This document shows, piece after piece, positions 1 to 8,085 of a stretch of 64,000 nucleotides of DNA. The translations under genes and the position numbers were made by a program. Each line of letters opens with the position of its first letter. Within the stretch, counting starts at the first letter, position 1. Source of the DNA: Bacillota bacterium (lineage in GTDB: Bacteria; Bacillota; Clostridia; Acetivibrionales; Acetivibrionaceae); assembly GCA_023398495.1 (NCBI GenBank), contig JAEWSG010000225.1, positions 124,001 through 188,000 of the forward strand, given 5' to 3'. The notes under the pieces are model-generated. The model was not told the origin of the DNA. It was given only the letters and a program-made list of their open reading frames with translations, and made no database searches.

Positions 1-2
1 TA

Positions 3-764
3 GGAAAGGTAATGGCTACCGATGCGTCCCTTGGCATACCAGGACTTCCTCAAAGTGCAACCGGTCAGACTACTATTTTTACAGGTGAAAATGCCTCAAA
101 GGTATTGGGAAGGCACTTGCATGGGCAACCTACTGTTACCTTAAGGGAGCTTATTAAAAAAGATAATATGTTTATGGAACTTTTAAAAAGGGGATTAAAG
201 GTTACAAATGCCAATGTATATAGAACTGAGTACCTTGAAAAAATGTTTGACCCTGAGGAAAGGAAGCTGCGGCCATCAGTAACCACAGTGATGACGTTTG
301 CAAGCGGAATAAAATTTAGATCAGTAGAAGATTATAAAATGGGCAAGGGTGTATATCATGACATAACAGGGGAAATTTTAGTAGAAGGTGGCTATGTGGA
401 AAGTGTTATTTCACCTGGTGAGGCAGCCCGAAGGCTTTATAATATAAGTAGGGAATATGATTTTACGTTATTTGAACATTTTATGACAGATATAATAGGG
501 CATAAAATGGATATGAGAGAAGCAGTTTCGGAAATAGAGCTCCTTGACAGCTTCCTCGGTGAACTGTTAAAACTTGTTGACCTTGATGATGACGTGATTT
601 TTATTACGAGTGACCACGGTAATATAGAGGATATTTCTGTTAAAACACATACATTTAATATGGTTCCAACGGTGATACTAGGAAGAGTTAACCAAATTGA
701 TTCAGTTAAAGTTGAGTCGCTGACTGATATTTTACCTGCAGTGCTAAAAATATTTGATTCATAA
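3..764 (+). CDS. Phosphoglycerate-mutase-like metalloenzyme, 5' end outside the window
   Basis: The C-terminal ~254 residues of an alkaline-phosphatase-superfamily enzyme. The frame is open to base 3, so the true start lies upstream of the window and the internal ATG at 12 is not the start. The stretch GIPGLPQSATGQT near the visible N-terminus and the SDHGN motif near residue 200 match the metal-binding parts of cofactor-independent phosphoglycerate mutase relatives; FMTDIIGHKMD supplies another His of the di-metal site. Shorter clostridial members are usually annotated only as metalloenzyme or phosphopentomutase-like, so the substrate is not assigned. It lies 46 bp before the U32 gene on the same strand and may share its transcript. 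Confidence 0.75.
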   Translation, partial: GKVMATDASLGIPGLPQSATGQTTIFTGENASKVLGRHLHGQPTVTLRELIKKDNMFMELLKRGLKVTNANVYRTEYLEKMFDPEERKLRPSVTTVMTFASGIKFRSVEDYKMGKGVYHDITGEILVEGGYVESVISPGEAARRLYNISREYDFTLFEHFMTDIIGHKMDMREAVSEIELLDSFLGELLKLVDLDDDVIFITSDHGNIEDISVKTHTFNMVPTVILGRVNQIDSVKVESLTDILPAVLKIFDS

Positions 765-810
765 AAGTTTCAAGTATTAATAAATGGAGTTCTTGAGTAG
801 GAGATAGGAT

Positions 811-3330
811 ATGGATTTTGATAAAGTTGAGTTGCTAGCTCCTTCAGGAGATTGGGAAGCTTTTTTAGCAGCTGTTGAAAATGGAGCGGACGCTGTTTAT
901 CTTGGAGGGAAACTTTTTAATGCAAGGCAGTTTGCCTCAAACTTTGATAACGAGAAGTTGGCAGAGGCACTAAAGTATGCCCATGTAAGAGGAGTGAGCA
1001 TATATCTTACAATGAACACTCTTATGGGAGATGACGAACTTATGGAAGCTGTGCAGTTTTTGAAGGAAGCCTATATTGCAGGTATTGATGGTATAATTGT
1101 GCAGGATATGGGTTTTGTAAGGCTTATAAAAAGTCTCTTTCCTGACCTTCCAATACATGCCAGTACTCAGATGACTGTATATAATATAGATGGGGTCAGA
1201 CTTCTTGAACAAATTGGCTTTGAGAGGGTAGTTCTTGCAAGAGAACTATCTTTGGAAGAGATTAAAAATATAACTGCCAATACCTCAGCTGAAATTGAGG
1301 TTTTCGTACATGGAGCTTTATGTATATCCTATTCGGGACAATGCCTTATGAGCAGTATAATTGGTGGAAGGAGTGGCAACAGGGGTAAATGTGCTCAACC
1401 TTGCAGGCTGCCTTTTGAATTGATAGGTAATGACAGTGGAAAAGTTGCAAATGGTACATGTAAGGGTTCATACATAATGAGCCCGAAAGATTTGTGTAGT
1501 GTTCAAATTTTGAACGAACTTTTAGAAGCAGGGGTCAAATCGTTAAAAATCGAGGGAAGAATGAAGGGCCCGGAATATGTCGGGATTGTTGCAAGAGTAT
1601 ATAGAAAATATCTGGACAGGCTTGCAGCCGACAAAGAAAACACAAAGCTGCAATATGCTGTTGAAGATAACGATTTAAGAGGTTTGACCCAGATATTTAA
1701 CCGTGGAGGTTTTTCAAAGGGATACCTTGAGGGTAAGATAGGAAGCACGATGATGAGTTATGAAAAGCCGAAAAACTGGGGCATATGGTTGGGAAATGTT
1801 ATTTCCTATGACAGAGCTTCAATGGCATTAAAGCTCCTTCTAAAAACTGATATTTCCATGGGGGATGGAATAGAGGTCTGGAATGGTGAAGAGCAAAGTC
1901 CGAGCACTGTAGTAACCGGGCTTGAATTGAACGGTAGAAGGGTTGATACTGCCAAAGCAGGGGAAACGGTTTGGATAAGAAGTGTAAAGGGAAATATATC
2001 AAAGGATAACAAGGTGTACAAAACATCGGATAAAAAGCTTAACATTATGACGCTTGATACTATTTCCGGAAAATTTTATCGGAAAGTTTTAATAAAAGGT
2101 AATTTATCCGTTAGGAAAAAGCAGCCGATAGTTCTAGAGATCAAGGATGATATGGGAAATGATATAACTGTTAGGGGTTCATTTATATCTGAAGAGGCTG
2201 TGAACAGACCGATTACAAAAGAAAGAATTCTAGAACAGCTCAATAAAACCGGAAATACTCCTTTTGAATTTGAAGATGTGGAGGTTACGCTTGAAGAAAA
2301 TCTGGCCTTGCCTATAAGTGAGATCAATAATATCAGGCGCAGTGCTCTCGAACAGCTTGAGTTAAAAAGGACTATGCGGTACCAAAGGAAATTGTCGGAG
2401 AATTTTGATGAAAAACAAAAGGGTCTGGTGTATTTCCCGGGAAATAGTCGAAATAAAGACAACAAATTGGCAATTTCAGCATGTATATATAAATTTAATG
2501 ATAAAATAGATTATGGAAGTCTTGGCGTTGATAGATTGTACTTACCCTTTGGGGCTATGCTGACACAAAAATCGAAAAAATCAATTATTGATTTGAGAAG
2601 CAAAGGTCATGAAGTATACATATACATGCCTTCAATAACCAGGGGAAACTATGATGACTTAATCGGATCAAGGCTGGATGAAATTATAGATGTCGGGATA
2701 AATGGCCTGCTTGTTGGAAATATTGGGTTTTTAGGTCAGGAGAAATATGTATCCAGGATTAATACAATGGGGGATTACTCTTTAAATTGCTTTAACAGTT
2801 CCTCTTTAATGCAGTTTGCCCAAATGGGGTTAAAGGGTGTTACCCTGTCTCTTGAATTGACACTAAACCAGATACGAAAGCTTGCAGATATTCCAAACCT
2901 TATGAAAGAGGCAGTAGTTTATGGAAGAATACCTGTTATGACGAGTGAATATTGCCCTGTAGGAAGTATAGCGGGTGGATTTGACTCTAAGACAAAGTGC
3001 AGTGTTGCATGTAAGAGAAGTGAACATTATTTGAAAGACAGGATGGGTGCAATATTTCCCGTTATATGTGACAGAGTGGATTGCAGGAGTACAGTTTTTA
3101 ATTCCAATGTAATACTTTTAGAAGAAAGTATTGATAAAATAAAGCAGGCAGGTGTTGATATTATCAGGTTGAATTTTACTGACGAAACTTATGATGAGAT
3201 GGTTGAAATTTCTCACCTGCACAGAGCTTTAGCTGAGAAAGGAAAGGAAGCATTGCGGCAATACGACAGATTAATTGATAGAATAAAAAAGCAAGGCTTT
3301 ACTAAAGGTCACTATTTCAGAGGGGTATAG
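811..3330 (+). CDS. U32 family peptidase-like protein with C-terminal DUF3656-type extension (RlhA/TrhP-like)
   Basis: An 839-residue protein beginning VELLAPSGDWEAF, the usual U32 N-terminus (TIM-barrel-like). The U32 signature EVFVHGALCISYSGQCLMSS sits at about residues 162-182, followed by GRSGNRGKCAQPCR, a cysteine cluster typical of members thought to bind Fe-S. The long C-terminal half, with further cysteines in VACKR and DRVDCR, matches the large clostridial form carrying a DUF3656-like region. Characterised relatives (RlhA, TrhP) hydroxylate 23S rRNA or tRNA rather than cut protein, so an RNA-modifying role is the better inference. The start follows a GGAGATAGG site. The dut gene follows 56 bp downstream. 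Confidence 0.85.
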   Translation: MDFDKVELLAPSGDWEAFLAAVENGADAVYLGGKLFNARQFASNFDNEKLAEALKYAHVRGVSIYLTMNTLMGDDELMEAVQFLKEAYIAGIDGIIVQDMGFVRLIKSLFPDLPIHASTQMTVYNIDGVRLLEQIGFERVVLARELSLEEIKNITANTSAEIEVFVHGALCISYSGQCLMSSIIGGRSGNRGKCAQPCRLPFELIGNDSGKVANGTCKGSYIMSPKDLCSVQILNELLEAGVKSLKIEGRMKGPEYVGIVARVYRKYLDRLAADKENTKLQYAVEDNDLRGLTQIFNRGGFSKGYLEGKIGSTMMSYEKPKNWGIWLGNVISYDRASMALKLLLKTDISMGDGIEVWNGEEQSPSTVVTGLELNGRRVDTAKAGETVWIRSVKGNISKDNKVYKTSDKKLNIMTLDTISGKFYRKVLIKGNLSVRKKQPIVLEIKDDMGNDITVRGSFISEEAVNRPITKERILEQLNKTGNTPFEFEDVEVTLEENLALPISEINNIRRSALEQLELKRTMRYQRKLSENFDEKQKGLVYFPGNSRNKDNKLAISACIYKFNDKIDYGSLGVDRLYLPFGAMLTQKSKKSIIDLRSKGHEVYIYMPSITRGNYDDLIGSRLDEIIDVGINGLLVGNIGFLGQEKYVSRINTMGDYSLNCFNSSSLMQFAQMGLKGVTLSLELTLNQIRKLADIPNLMKEAVVYGRIPVMTSEYCPVGSIAGGFDSKTKCSVACKRSEHYLKDRMGAIFPVICDRVDCRSTVFNSNVILLEESIDKIKQAGVDIIRLNFTDETYDEMVEISHLHRALAEKGKEALRQYDRLIDRIKKQGFTKGHYFRGV

Positions 3331-3386
3331 AAACTAATGGAAGTCTTGCTTGTTGATAAGAGGTTTTATTTTTTTGGAGGTGTTTT

Positions 3387-3884
3387 ATGTCGAATAATAT
3401 TGAGGTTTATTTGGAAGTGTGTCGTGAAGGTGCTGTAATACCCTCATATGCAAAAGAAGGGGATGCAGGTATGGATGTATGTGCAGCACAGGAGGTTTTA
3501 ATAGCACCTGGGGAAACAGTAATTATTCCAACAGGGATTAAACTGGCCATTCCTGTTGGTTATGAAATACAGGTAAGGCCGAGAAGCGGAATATCGCTAA
3601 AAACGCCTTTAAGGCTCTCCAATAGTCCTGGAACTATCGATAGTGGATATAGGGATGAGCTTGGTATTATAATGACAAACACTTCTGAGAGTGCTTTTAG
3701 TGACAAAATATTTGATATTAATTCCAAGGGAAACAGCAAAGGAACATACAGGATAAAGAAAGGTGACAGAATCGCTCAAATAGTATTGCAGGTCGTACCC
3801 AAAATGAGCTTCACAGTAGTTGATTCAGTTGGGAATATAGGAAGCAACAGAGGCGGTGGCTTTGGTTCTACGGGTGTAAGATAA
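3387..3884 (+). CDS. dut: dUTP diphosphatase
   Basis: A 165-residue trimeric-type dUTPase that hydrolyses dUTP to dUMP and pyrophosphate, keeping uracil out of DNA. All five family motifs are present in order: DAGMDV, PRSGIS (about residue 64), GTIDSGYRDELG (uracil-binding hairpin with the catalytic Asp), GDRIAQIVL, and the C-terminal RGGGFGSTG arm. The start ATG is preceded by TTGGAGG with a 6-base spacer. Motif III is followed by a slightly expanded segment (NTSESAFSDKIFDINSKGNSKG) before motif IV, which accounts for the length over the common ~145 residues. Confidence 0.97.
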   Translation: MSNNIEVYLEVCREGAVIPSYAKEGDAGMDVCAAQEVLIAPGETVIIPTGIKLAIPVGYEIQVRPRSGISLKTPLRLSNSPGTIDSGYRDELGIIMTNTSESAFSDKIFDINSKGNSKGTYRIKKGDRIAQIVLQVVPKMSFTVVDSVGNIGSNRGGGFGSTGVR

Positions 3885-3911
3885 TGTTGGCAAGAAAATA
3901 TAGGTATTTAT

Positions 3912-3948
3912 GGGTGCATATTTTTCTTCACATTTATTAAATGCACCC
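3912..3948 (+). terminator. Stem-loop after dut
   Basis: GGGTGCAT at 3912-3919 pairs with ATGCACCC at 3941-3948, followed by GTTATTTATT. A plausible but not T-run-perfect terminator for the dut transcript. Confidence 0.5.
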
Positions 3949-3956
3949 GTTATTTA

Positions 3957-4029
3957 TTAATGTCCTGTCTAGGAATAAGTGAAAACTTAACTGATGTTAT
4001 GTTTTCAGCATTCCTCGACAGGACATTAA
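3957..4029. repeat. Long imperfect inverted repeat between convergent genes
   Basis: A 20-base arm starting TTAATGTCCTGTC at 3957 pairs, with one mismatch, with the arm ending CGACAGGACATTAA at 4028. Inside it a second stem pairs TGAAAAC (3980-3986) with GTTTTCA (about 4001-4007). The element lies between the 3' ends of dut and the convergent secreted-protein gene, so it can act as a two-way terminator. The length of the arms is also compatible with a miniature palindromic mobile element. Confidence 0.6.
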
Positions 4030-4063
4030 TGGGGGTGGGTTCTAAGCGTATAAGTCTGAATGC

Positions 4064-5326
4064 TTACTCGTCTTTATTATCATTGCTTGTATCAGCATCG
4101 TCATTATTTTTGTTATCCTCATCAAAATCGTTATCGTCAGTAAAACTTTCATCTTCATTACTGGTGTCCTCTATTGTGATTGTACCTGTTTGAGAATCAT
4201 ACTCAACGTCTTTATCGAGTACGACAGCAATAAATCTTAATGGTACCATTGTCCTGTTGTTAATTGATTGTGCAGGCACATCAAGTTTCACTTCTTCACC
4301 ATTTACAAGAACTATATCACTATCTAAGTTGATTTTAATTACTTTTTCATCTTGACCATATACAGACTTGGTAATAGTAATGGTTTTCGTTTCAGGATCC
4401 CAGTCAACATCTGCACCAAGGGCCCCGCTAACAGCCCTTACGGGGATGAGAGTCCTGCCTGATTTTATAACAGGAGGAACATCAAATTCTACTTCTGAAC
4501 CTTTGATGAATACCATAATTGCCAGGTTATTCTTCTTTTTATTTAATTCCGAAATCATTTTTGTAAGGGCTTTTCTGGCGAATTTATCATGATGTTTGTC
4601 TTTAAGTTTGTCTTTAAAAGCTTTAAGCTGGATGTCAATATCAACATCAGCTTCTTTATCCTCTTCAACAATAATAGCACCGGTTTCTGAATCGTATTCT
4701 ATTTCCTGATTTAATGCCTGAGCGATAAATCTTATTGGCACCATGGTTCTGTTGTTGACCAGTTGGGCAGGTACATCAATTTTAGCTTCCTTACCATTTA
4801 CCAATATAGTGTCACTATCAAGTTTTAAAGTAACAACAGTTGTAGAAACTCCATAGACAGAGTCATAAACAGCTTTACTTACTGTGACTGTTTTGGTTTC
4901 AGCATCCCATTCAACGTCTGCTCCAAGTGCGTTGGTGATGGCTCTGACAGGAATAAGTGTTCTTCCATACTTAATTACCGGGGGTACATCAAATTTAACT
5001 TCCTTATCTTTAATAAATACTGGAACAGAGTTATCATGACTTTTCCTTTTTTCTTTGATTTTGTCCTTGATTTTCTGTTTTGTATCAGAGTCTACTATAG
5101 AAGGTTTTTTATCGGATGCGTCTTTTTGGGGCAAATCATTTTTAAGTTCATTATTTTTATGTAAATACTTACCGTTTTTGGCTGATTCGCTGGAGGATTG
5201 TTCAAAACTTGTTTGTGGGTTTTCCTTGGATTTGCCGCGATTTTCTTCATTACCTTTAGCAAAAACTGCAGGAGAGGATGATAATAACAAAAGCACCGAA
5301 ACAAAACAACACAAAATCTTTTTCAT
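4064..5326 (-). CDS. Secreted protein with tandem copper-amine-oxidase-like N-terminal domains
   Basis: A 420-residue protein with a clear signal peptide (MKKILCCFVSVLLLLSSSPA, cleavage near VFAKG). Two blocks, about residues 105-225 and 270-392, each hold the repeated pattern VPPVIK..GRTLIPVRA..GALGADV.WD..TKT and a second half with NNRTMVPLRFIA, the PF07833 (Cu_amine_oxidN1) repeat common in C. thermocellum relatives. Despite the name the domain is not an oxidase and probably mediates surface or carbohydrate contacts. A Lys/Asn/Ser-rich linker follows the signal peptide, and the C-terminus from about residue 395 is an Asp/Asn/Glu-rich tail. Start ATG at 5326 has AAGGAGGC upstream. No catalytic domain is visible. 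Confidence 0.85.
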   Translation of the reverse strand: MKKILCCFVSVLLLLSSSPAVFAKGNEENRGKSKENPQTSFEQSSSESAKNGKYLHKNNELKNDLPQKDASDKKPSIVDSDTKQKIKDKIKEKRKSHDNSVPVFIKDKEVKFDVPPVIKYGRTLIPVRAITNALGADVEWDAETKTVTVSKAVYDSVYGVSTTVVTLKLDSDTILVNGKEAKIDVPAQLVNNRTMVPIRFIAQALNQEIEYDSETGAIIVEEDKEADVDIDIQLKAFKDKLKDKHHDKFARKALTKMISELNKKKNNLAIMVFIKGSEVEFDVPPVIKSGRTLIPVRAVSGALGADVDWDPETKTITITKSVYGQDEKVIKINLDSDIVLVNGEEVKLDVPAQSINNRTMVPLRFIAVVLDKDVEYDSQTGTITIEDTSNEDESFTDDNDFDEDNKNNDDADTSNDNKDE

Positions 5327-5415
5327 TTAAAAGCCTCCTTGATTATATTGTATTCTCTTTATAATATTTCGTGGACAACATGAAAAAAATTGAGGTATTT
5401 TTTAAAAAATCATGC

Positions 5416-5444
5416 TTTACAACAAAAAGGATATGTCATATAAT
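5416..5444 (+). promoter_or_regulatory. SigA-type promoter
   Basis: TTTACA at 5416-5421 and TATAAT at 5439-5444 are separated by exactly 17 bases. The predicted start point falls in or next to the LexA-type box at 5453-5466. The nearest gene on this strand is the 78-residue protein at 5829. Confidence 0.65.
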
Positions 5445-5452
5445 GTATACAT

Positions 5453-5466
5453 CGAACATGTGTTCG
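5453..5466. promoter_or_regulatory. LexA (SOS) box
   Basis: CGAACATGTGTTCG is a full match to the Gram-positive LexA consensus CGAAC-RNRY-GTTCG, placed 8 bases after a -10 hexamer, where repressor would block initiation. Confidence 0.75.
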
Positions 5467-5828
5467 GTTATGTCGAGTCTGGTTTCTGAGAATTCATAGC
5501 CGAAGTTATATTTTCGGCATTCCTAAATATTGTGATCTTAAAGGAGCAAGTTTTTAAATAGTACTTACTAATTTTTCTCAAATTGCCGATAAGGCATATG
5601 AGATTTTGATATAAAGGCTCTATGGGGTGGAGATCGCAAAATTATTTTGCACTGCCGTTGTTTAAGGATGCAAATAACGGGCAGTGAATTTATGTATACA
5701 TAGGGAAAGGAAGCAACCATAACTTGATACGGATTGGATTAATTCTAAAAAAGTAAGTTTAGACGTAGATCCAGTAGAAGAGAACAAAACGGTTTTTGTT
5801 TCATATTTCAGATAGGAGGTTTTCTTTT
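5467..5828 (+). other. Gene-free leader between SOS-type promoter and small gene
   Basis: No good coding frame is seen in these 362 bases. There is a hairpin CACTGCCGTT (5650-5659) / AACGGGCAGTG (5676-5686) and a smaller GCCGAA/TTCGGC stem near 5500-5516. It may be an untranslated leader or a small RNA; no known riboswitch class was recognised. Confidence 0.4.
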
Positions 5829-6065
5829 ATGGGTAAGGTTTTTGTAGATGTACTTGTACAATTTACTACTGAAGGTGGAAAAGTACCTCTAGGAATTCAA
5901 TGGGAAGATGGGCGTATGTCCAGTATTGATAGAGTTATTGATGTTAGAAAAGCTGCTTCTTTAAAGGCAGGGGCAAAAGGGCTAAGGTATACGTGCCGGG
6001 TTAAAGGCAAGCAGATGTTTTTATTCTCTGAAGATGATATATGGTATGTGGAAACTACACAATAA
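5829..6065 (+). CDS. Small conserved-type hypothetical protein (78 aa)
   Basis: Start chosen at ATG 5829 because AGGAGGT lies 10 bases upstream. The 78-residue product (MGKVFVDVLVQFTTEGGKVP at its start) reads as a compact beta-rich domain, with VPLGIQWEDGR, a Lys/Arg-rich middle (CRVKGKQMF) and the end DDIWYVETTQ. No signal peptide or membrane segment. It resembles short clostridial proteins of unknown function annotated only as hypothetical. The nearest promoter upstream carries a LexA-type box, so SOS control is an inference. I do not recognise a function. Confidence 0.7.
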   Translation: MGKVFVDVLVQFTTEGGKVPLGIQWEDGRMSSIDRVIDVRKAASLKAGAKGLRYTCRVKGKQMFLFSEDDIWYVETTQ

Positions 6066-6121
6066 TAATGATGAATTTTCACGATAATAAATCAAGGAAA
6101 TTGAAGTGCGATATAAAATCT

Positions 6122-6137
6122 TTATCGCGTTCAATAT
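6122..6137 (+). promoter_or_regulatory. Shared 16-base upstream motif, copy 1
   Basis: TTATCGCGTTCAATAT occurs here, 30 bases before the GH18-like gene, and again without change at 14127-14142, 38 bases before yebC. It could be a regulator site or a remnant of a repeat. Confidence 0.35.
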
Positions 6138-6166
6138 ATATCAGAATTGTATAATGGGGGAGAAGT

Positions 6167-7450
6167 ATGAAGAGGTTATTAAGTTTATGTTTGGCATTAA
6201 TATTTGCTTTGGTAGCATTTAATGGTTCCGTATCTGCACAGGATTTGAAAAAGGAAATTGGTGTATTTGTTGATGGGTTGTCTGTAGAATTCGATGTGTT
6301 TCCCGTAAACTTGAACGGGCGTGTTCTGATTCCGTTCAGAGCTATAGCTGAAGCTTTAAACGTAGAGGTATTATGGGAAGCATCTACTAAAACAGTAACA
6401 GCATCAGATGCTGATACGTCTATCACACTTCAGATTGGAAATAAAACAGCTTTTAAGGATGAAGAGGCAATTATTCTGGATGTACCCCCAGAGATAGTAA
6501 ATGGAAGAACCCTCATACCTATAAGGTTTTTTAGTGAAGCTTTTGGTTGTGAAGTACTCTGGGATGGAAGTGCAAATGCTGTGAGGATAGCTTCACCTAA
6601 GAAAGCGATGGATGTATTGGGTTTCTACGGTTTAGGTTCTGCCGAAGCCAGCAGTTGGACTGATCTGTTTGGAAAGAGTTATCCCCAAACGTCTTTGGGA
6701 AATACGGATATTGTAAGCGAACTGTCTTTTTCCTGGTACGGAATGGATGAGAAAGGAAACCTCACCCAAAACTATAAAACTGGATGGTTGAAACCGGATG
6801 GATGGGATAAGTTATTAGTGGTGGCAAAATCATATAACCTTAAGACAGAGATGTGTATAAACATGGTAGATGGTGAAAATTATGTTACGAATTTATTAGA
6901 AAATCAGGTATCAGTATCGAATGCCATATATAATATTGTTAATGAAGCTTCCATTTACTGTGGTGTAAATATTGATTTTGAGGGCTTAGGGCTTAGCCAG
7001 AGAGGACAGGAACTTGAAAAGGTAAAAAGCAGTTTTAATAACTTTGTTAAGCTTCTGTCGCAGGAACTCAAAAAGAAGGACTTGAGACTGACACTTTCGT
7101 TGCATGCACCAAACAGTTCCTATAAAGGTTATGATTATAAAACCCTGGGTCAACTTGCCGATAGGATAATAGTTATGGCTCATGACTATGGTATGAAACC
7201 CGAACCCGAAAGTCTTGTTATTCAAGCTATAGAGGAAGCTAAAAAAGATGTTCCGGCAGACAAGCTTTATCTGGCTGTCTCAGCAGCAAGTGAGAATGCA
7301 GACAGTATAAAAATAAAGGTTGGGATAGCAAAAATGTATGGATTAAAAGGGATTTCATTGTGGAGGCTCGGTTTAGTTTCGGATGAAATGTGGAGTGCAT
7401 TGAGGGAAGTCATAGCTACAAGGCCGGTTGAAACAGAAACCATGCCTTAA
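6167..7450 (+). CDS. Secreted copper-amine-oxidase-like domain fused to a GH18-like domain
   Basis: A 427-residue protein with signal peptide (LCLALIFALVAFNGSVSAQD). Residues ~30-140 form one PF07833 domain (LNGRVLIPFRA; VNGRTLIPIRF). Residues ~145-415 look like a glycoside hydrolase family 18 barrel: the beta-4 motif reads YCGVNIDFEGL, keeping the catalytic Glu and the preceding Asp of DxxDxDxE but replacing the first two Asp residues; IIVMAHDYGMKP corresponds to the beta-6 strand and GISLWRLG to the beta-8 strand. Related clostridial and Bacillus proteins act on peptidoglycan or spore cortex, so a wall-directed role is likelier than chitin digestion. GGGGGAG precedes the ATG. Confidence 0.8.
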   Translation: MKRLLSLCLALIFALVAFNGSVSAQDLKKEIGVFVDGLSVEFDVFPVNLNGRVLIPFRAIAEALNVEVLWEASTKTVTASDADTSITLQIGNKTAFKDEEAIILDVPPEIVNGRTLIPIRFFSEAFGCEVLWDGSANAVRIASPKKAMDVLGFYGLGSAEASSWTDLFGKSYPQTSLGNTDIVSELSFSWYGMDEKGNLTQNYKTGWLKPDGWDKLLVVAKSYNLKTEMCINMVDGENYVTNLLENQVSVSNAIYNIVNEASIYCGVNIDFEGLGLSQRGQELEKVKSSFNNFVKLLSQELKKKDLRLTLSLHAPNSSYKGYDYKTLGQLADRIIVMAHDYGMKPEPESLVIQAIEEAKKDVPADKLYLAVSAASENADSIKIKVGIAKMYGLKGISLWRLGLVSDEMWSALREVIATRPVETETMP

Positions 7451-7483
7451 ACTGATAGTCATTTACTATTGAGAATTGTATTT

Positions 7484-8026
7484 TTAAAAAAGTAGTTTAA
7501 GGTTTTTGAAACACTCAAGCTGTTCATTATAGGGTATGACGTTTAGCCCGCTGGGGTTTGAGCACACATAATCTGTAATTTTGTCAATAAGACTTTTTTC
7601 TTGAATTCCTGTCTGCACTTTTATAGTGCTTTCAGGAATTTTCAATATATATGACGCAAAAGCTTTGTAAACCCCTATTCCGACAAAGCATACGATTTTG
7701 GGAGTTATCCTTAGTATCAAATCCTTTAAGACAGCTGACCCTTCTCTAAACTCGCTGGAGGTGATATCTTTTGCGGATTTTGTAGTTCTTGATACGATAT
7801 TGGTAGAACCATAACCAAAGTCTAAAAGCCGCATATCTTCTTCGGGATCTAGTTTGTAGGGTGTTAACCCCGATTCGTAAAGGAGTTTCCAGAAACGGTT
7901 GCTTTTATTGGCATAATGATGTCCTGTTGCAGCCGACAGAGTTCCGGGATTATAGCCTACAAAAAGTATATTGAGATTATCCGAAATTATATCGGGCAGA
8001 AAGCCTGACTTATCCTGATTAACCAT
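7484..8026 (-). CDS. mug: Mug-type mismatch-specific uracil-DNA glycosylase
   Basis: A 180-residue protein of the Mug/TDG branch of the uracil-DNA glycosylase superfamily, which removes uracil or ethenocytosine opposite G. Motif 1, ILFVGYNPGTLSAATGHHYA, has the NPG with catalytic Asn, and CSNPSGLN near the C-terminus is the motif-2 intercalation loop. SNRFWKLLYESGL is a typical signature. Start ATG at 8026 has GGGAG upstream. It is transcribed away from hflX, so the two share a 59 bp divergent promoter region. Confidence 0.9.
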   Translation of the reverse strand: MVNQDKSGFLPDIISDNLNILFVGYNPGTLSAATGHHYANKSNRFWKLLYESGLTPYKLDPEEDMRLLDFGYGSTNIVSRTTKSAKDITSSEFREGSAVLKDLILRITPKIVCFVGIGVYKAFASYILKIPESTIKVQTGIQEKSLIDKITDYVCSNPSGLNVIPYNEQLECFKNLKLLF

Positions 8027-8085
8027 TTTACCACTCCCAAATTAATTTTTTCCTTTTGTAAAATGCTATTGCAGAATTAAGGAAA

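Noticed and set aside
6941..7010. GH18-like domain as a true chitinase
   Set aside because: The DxxDxDxE motif is altered in its first two Asp positions and the protein lacks chitin-binding domains; substrate left open.
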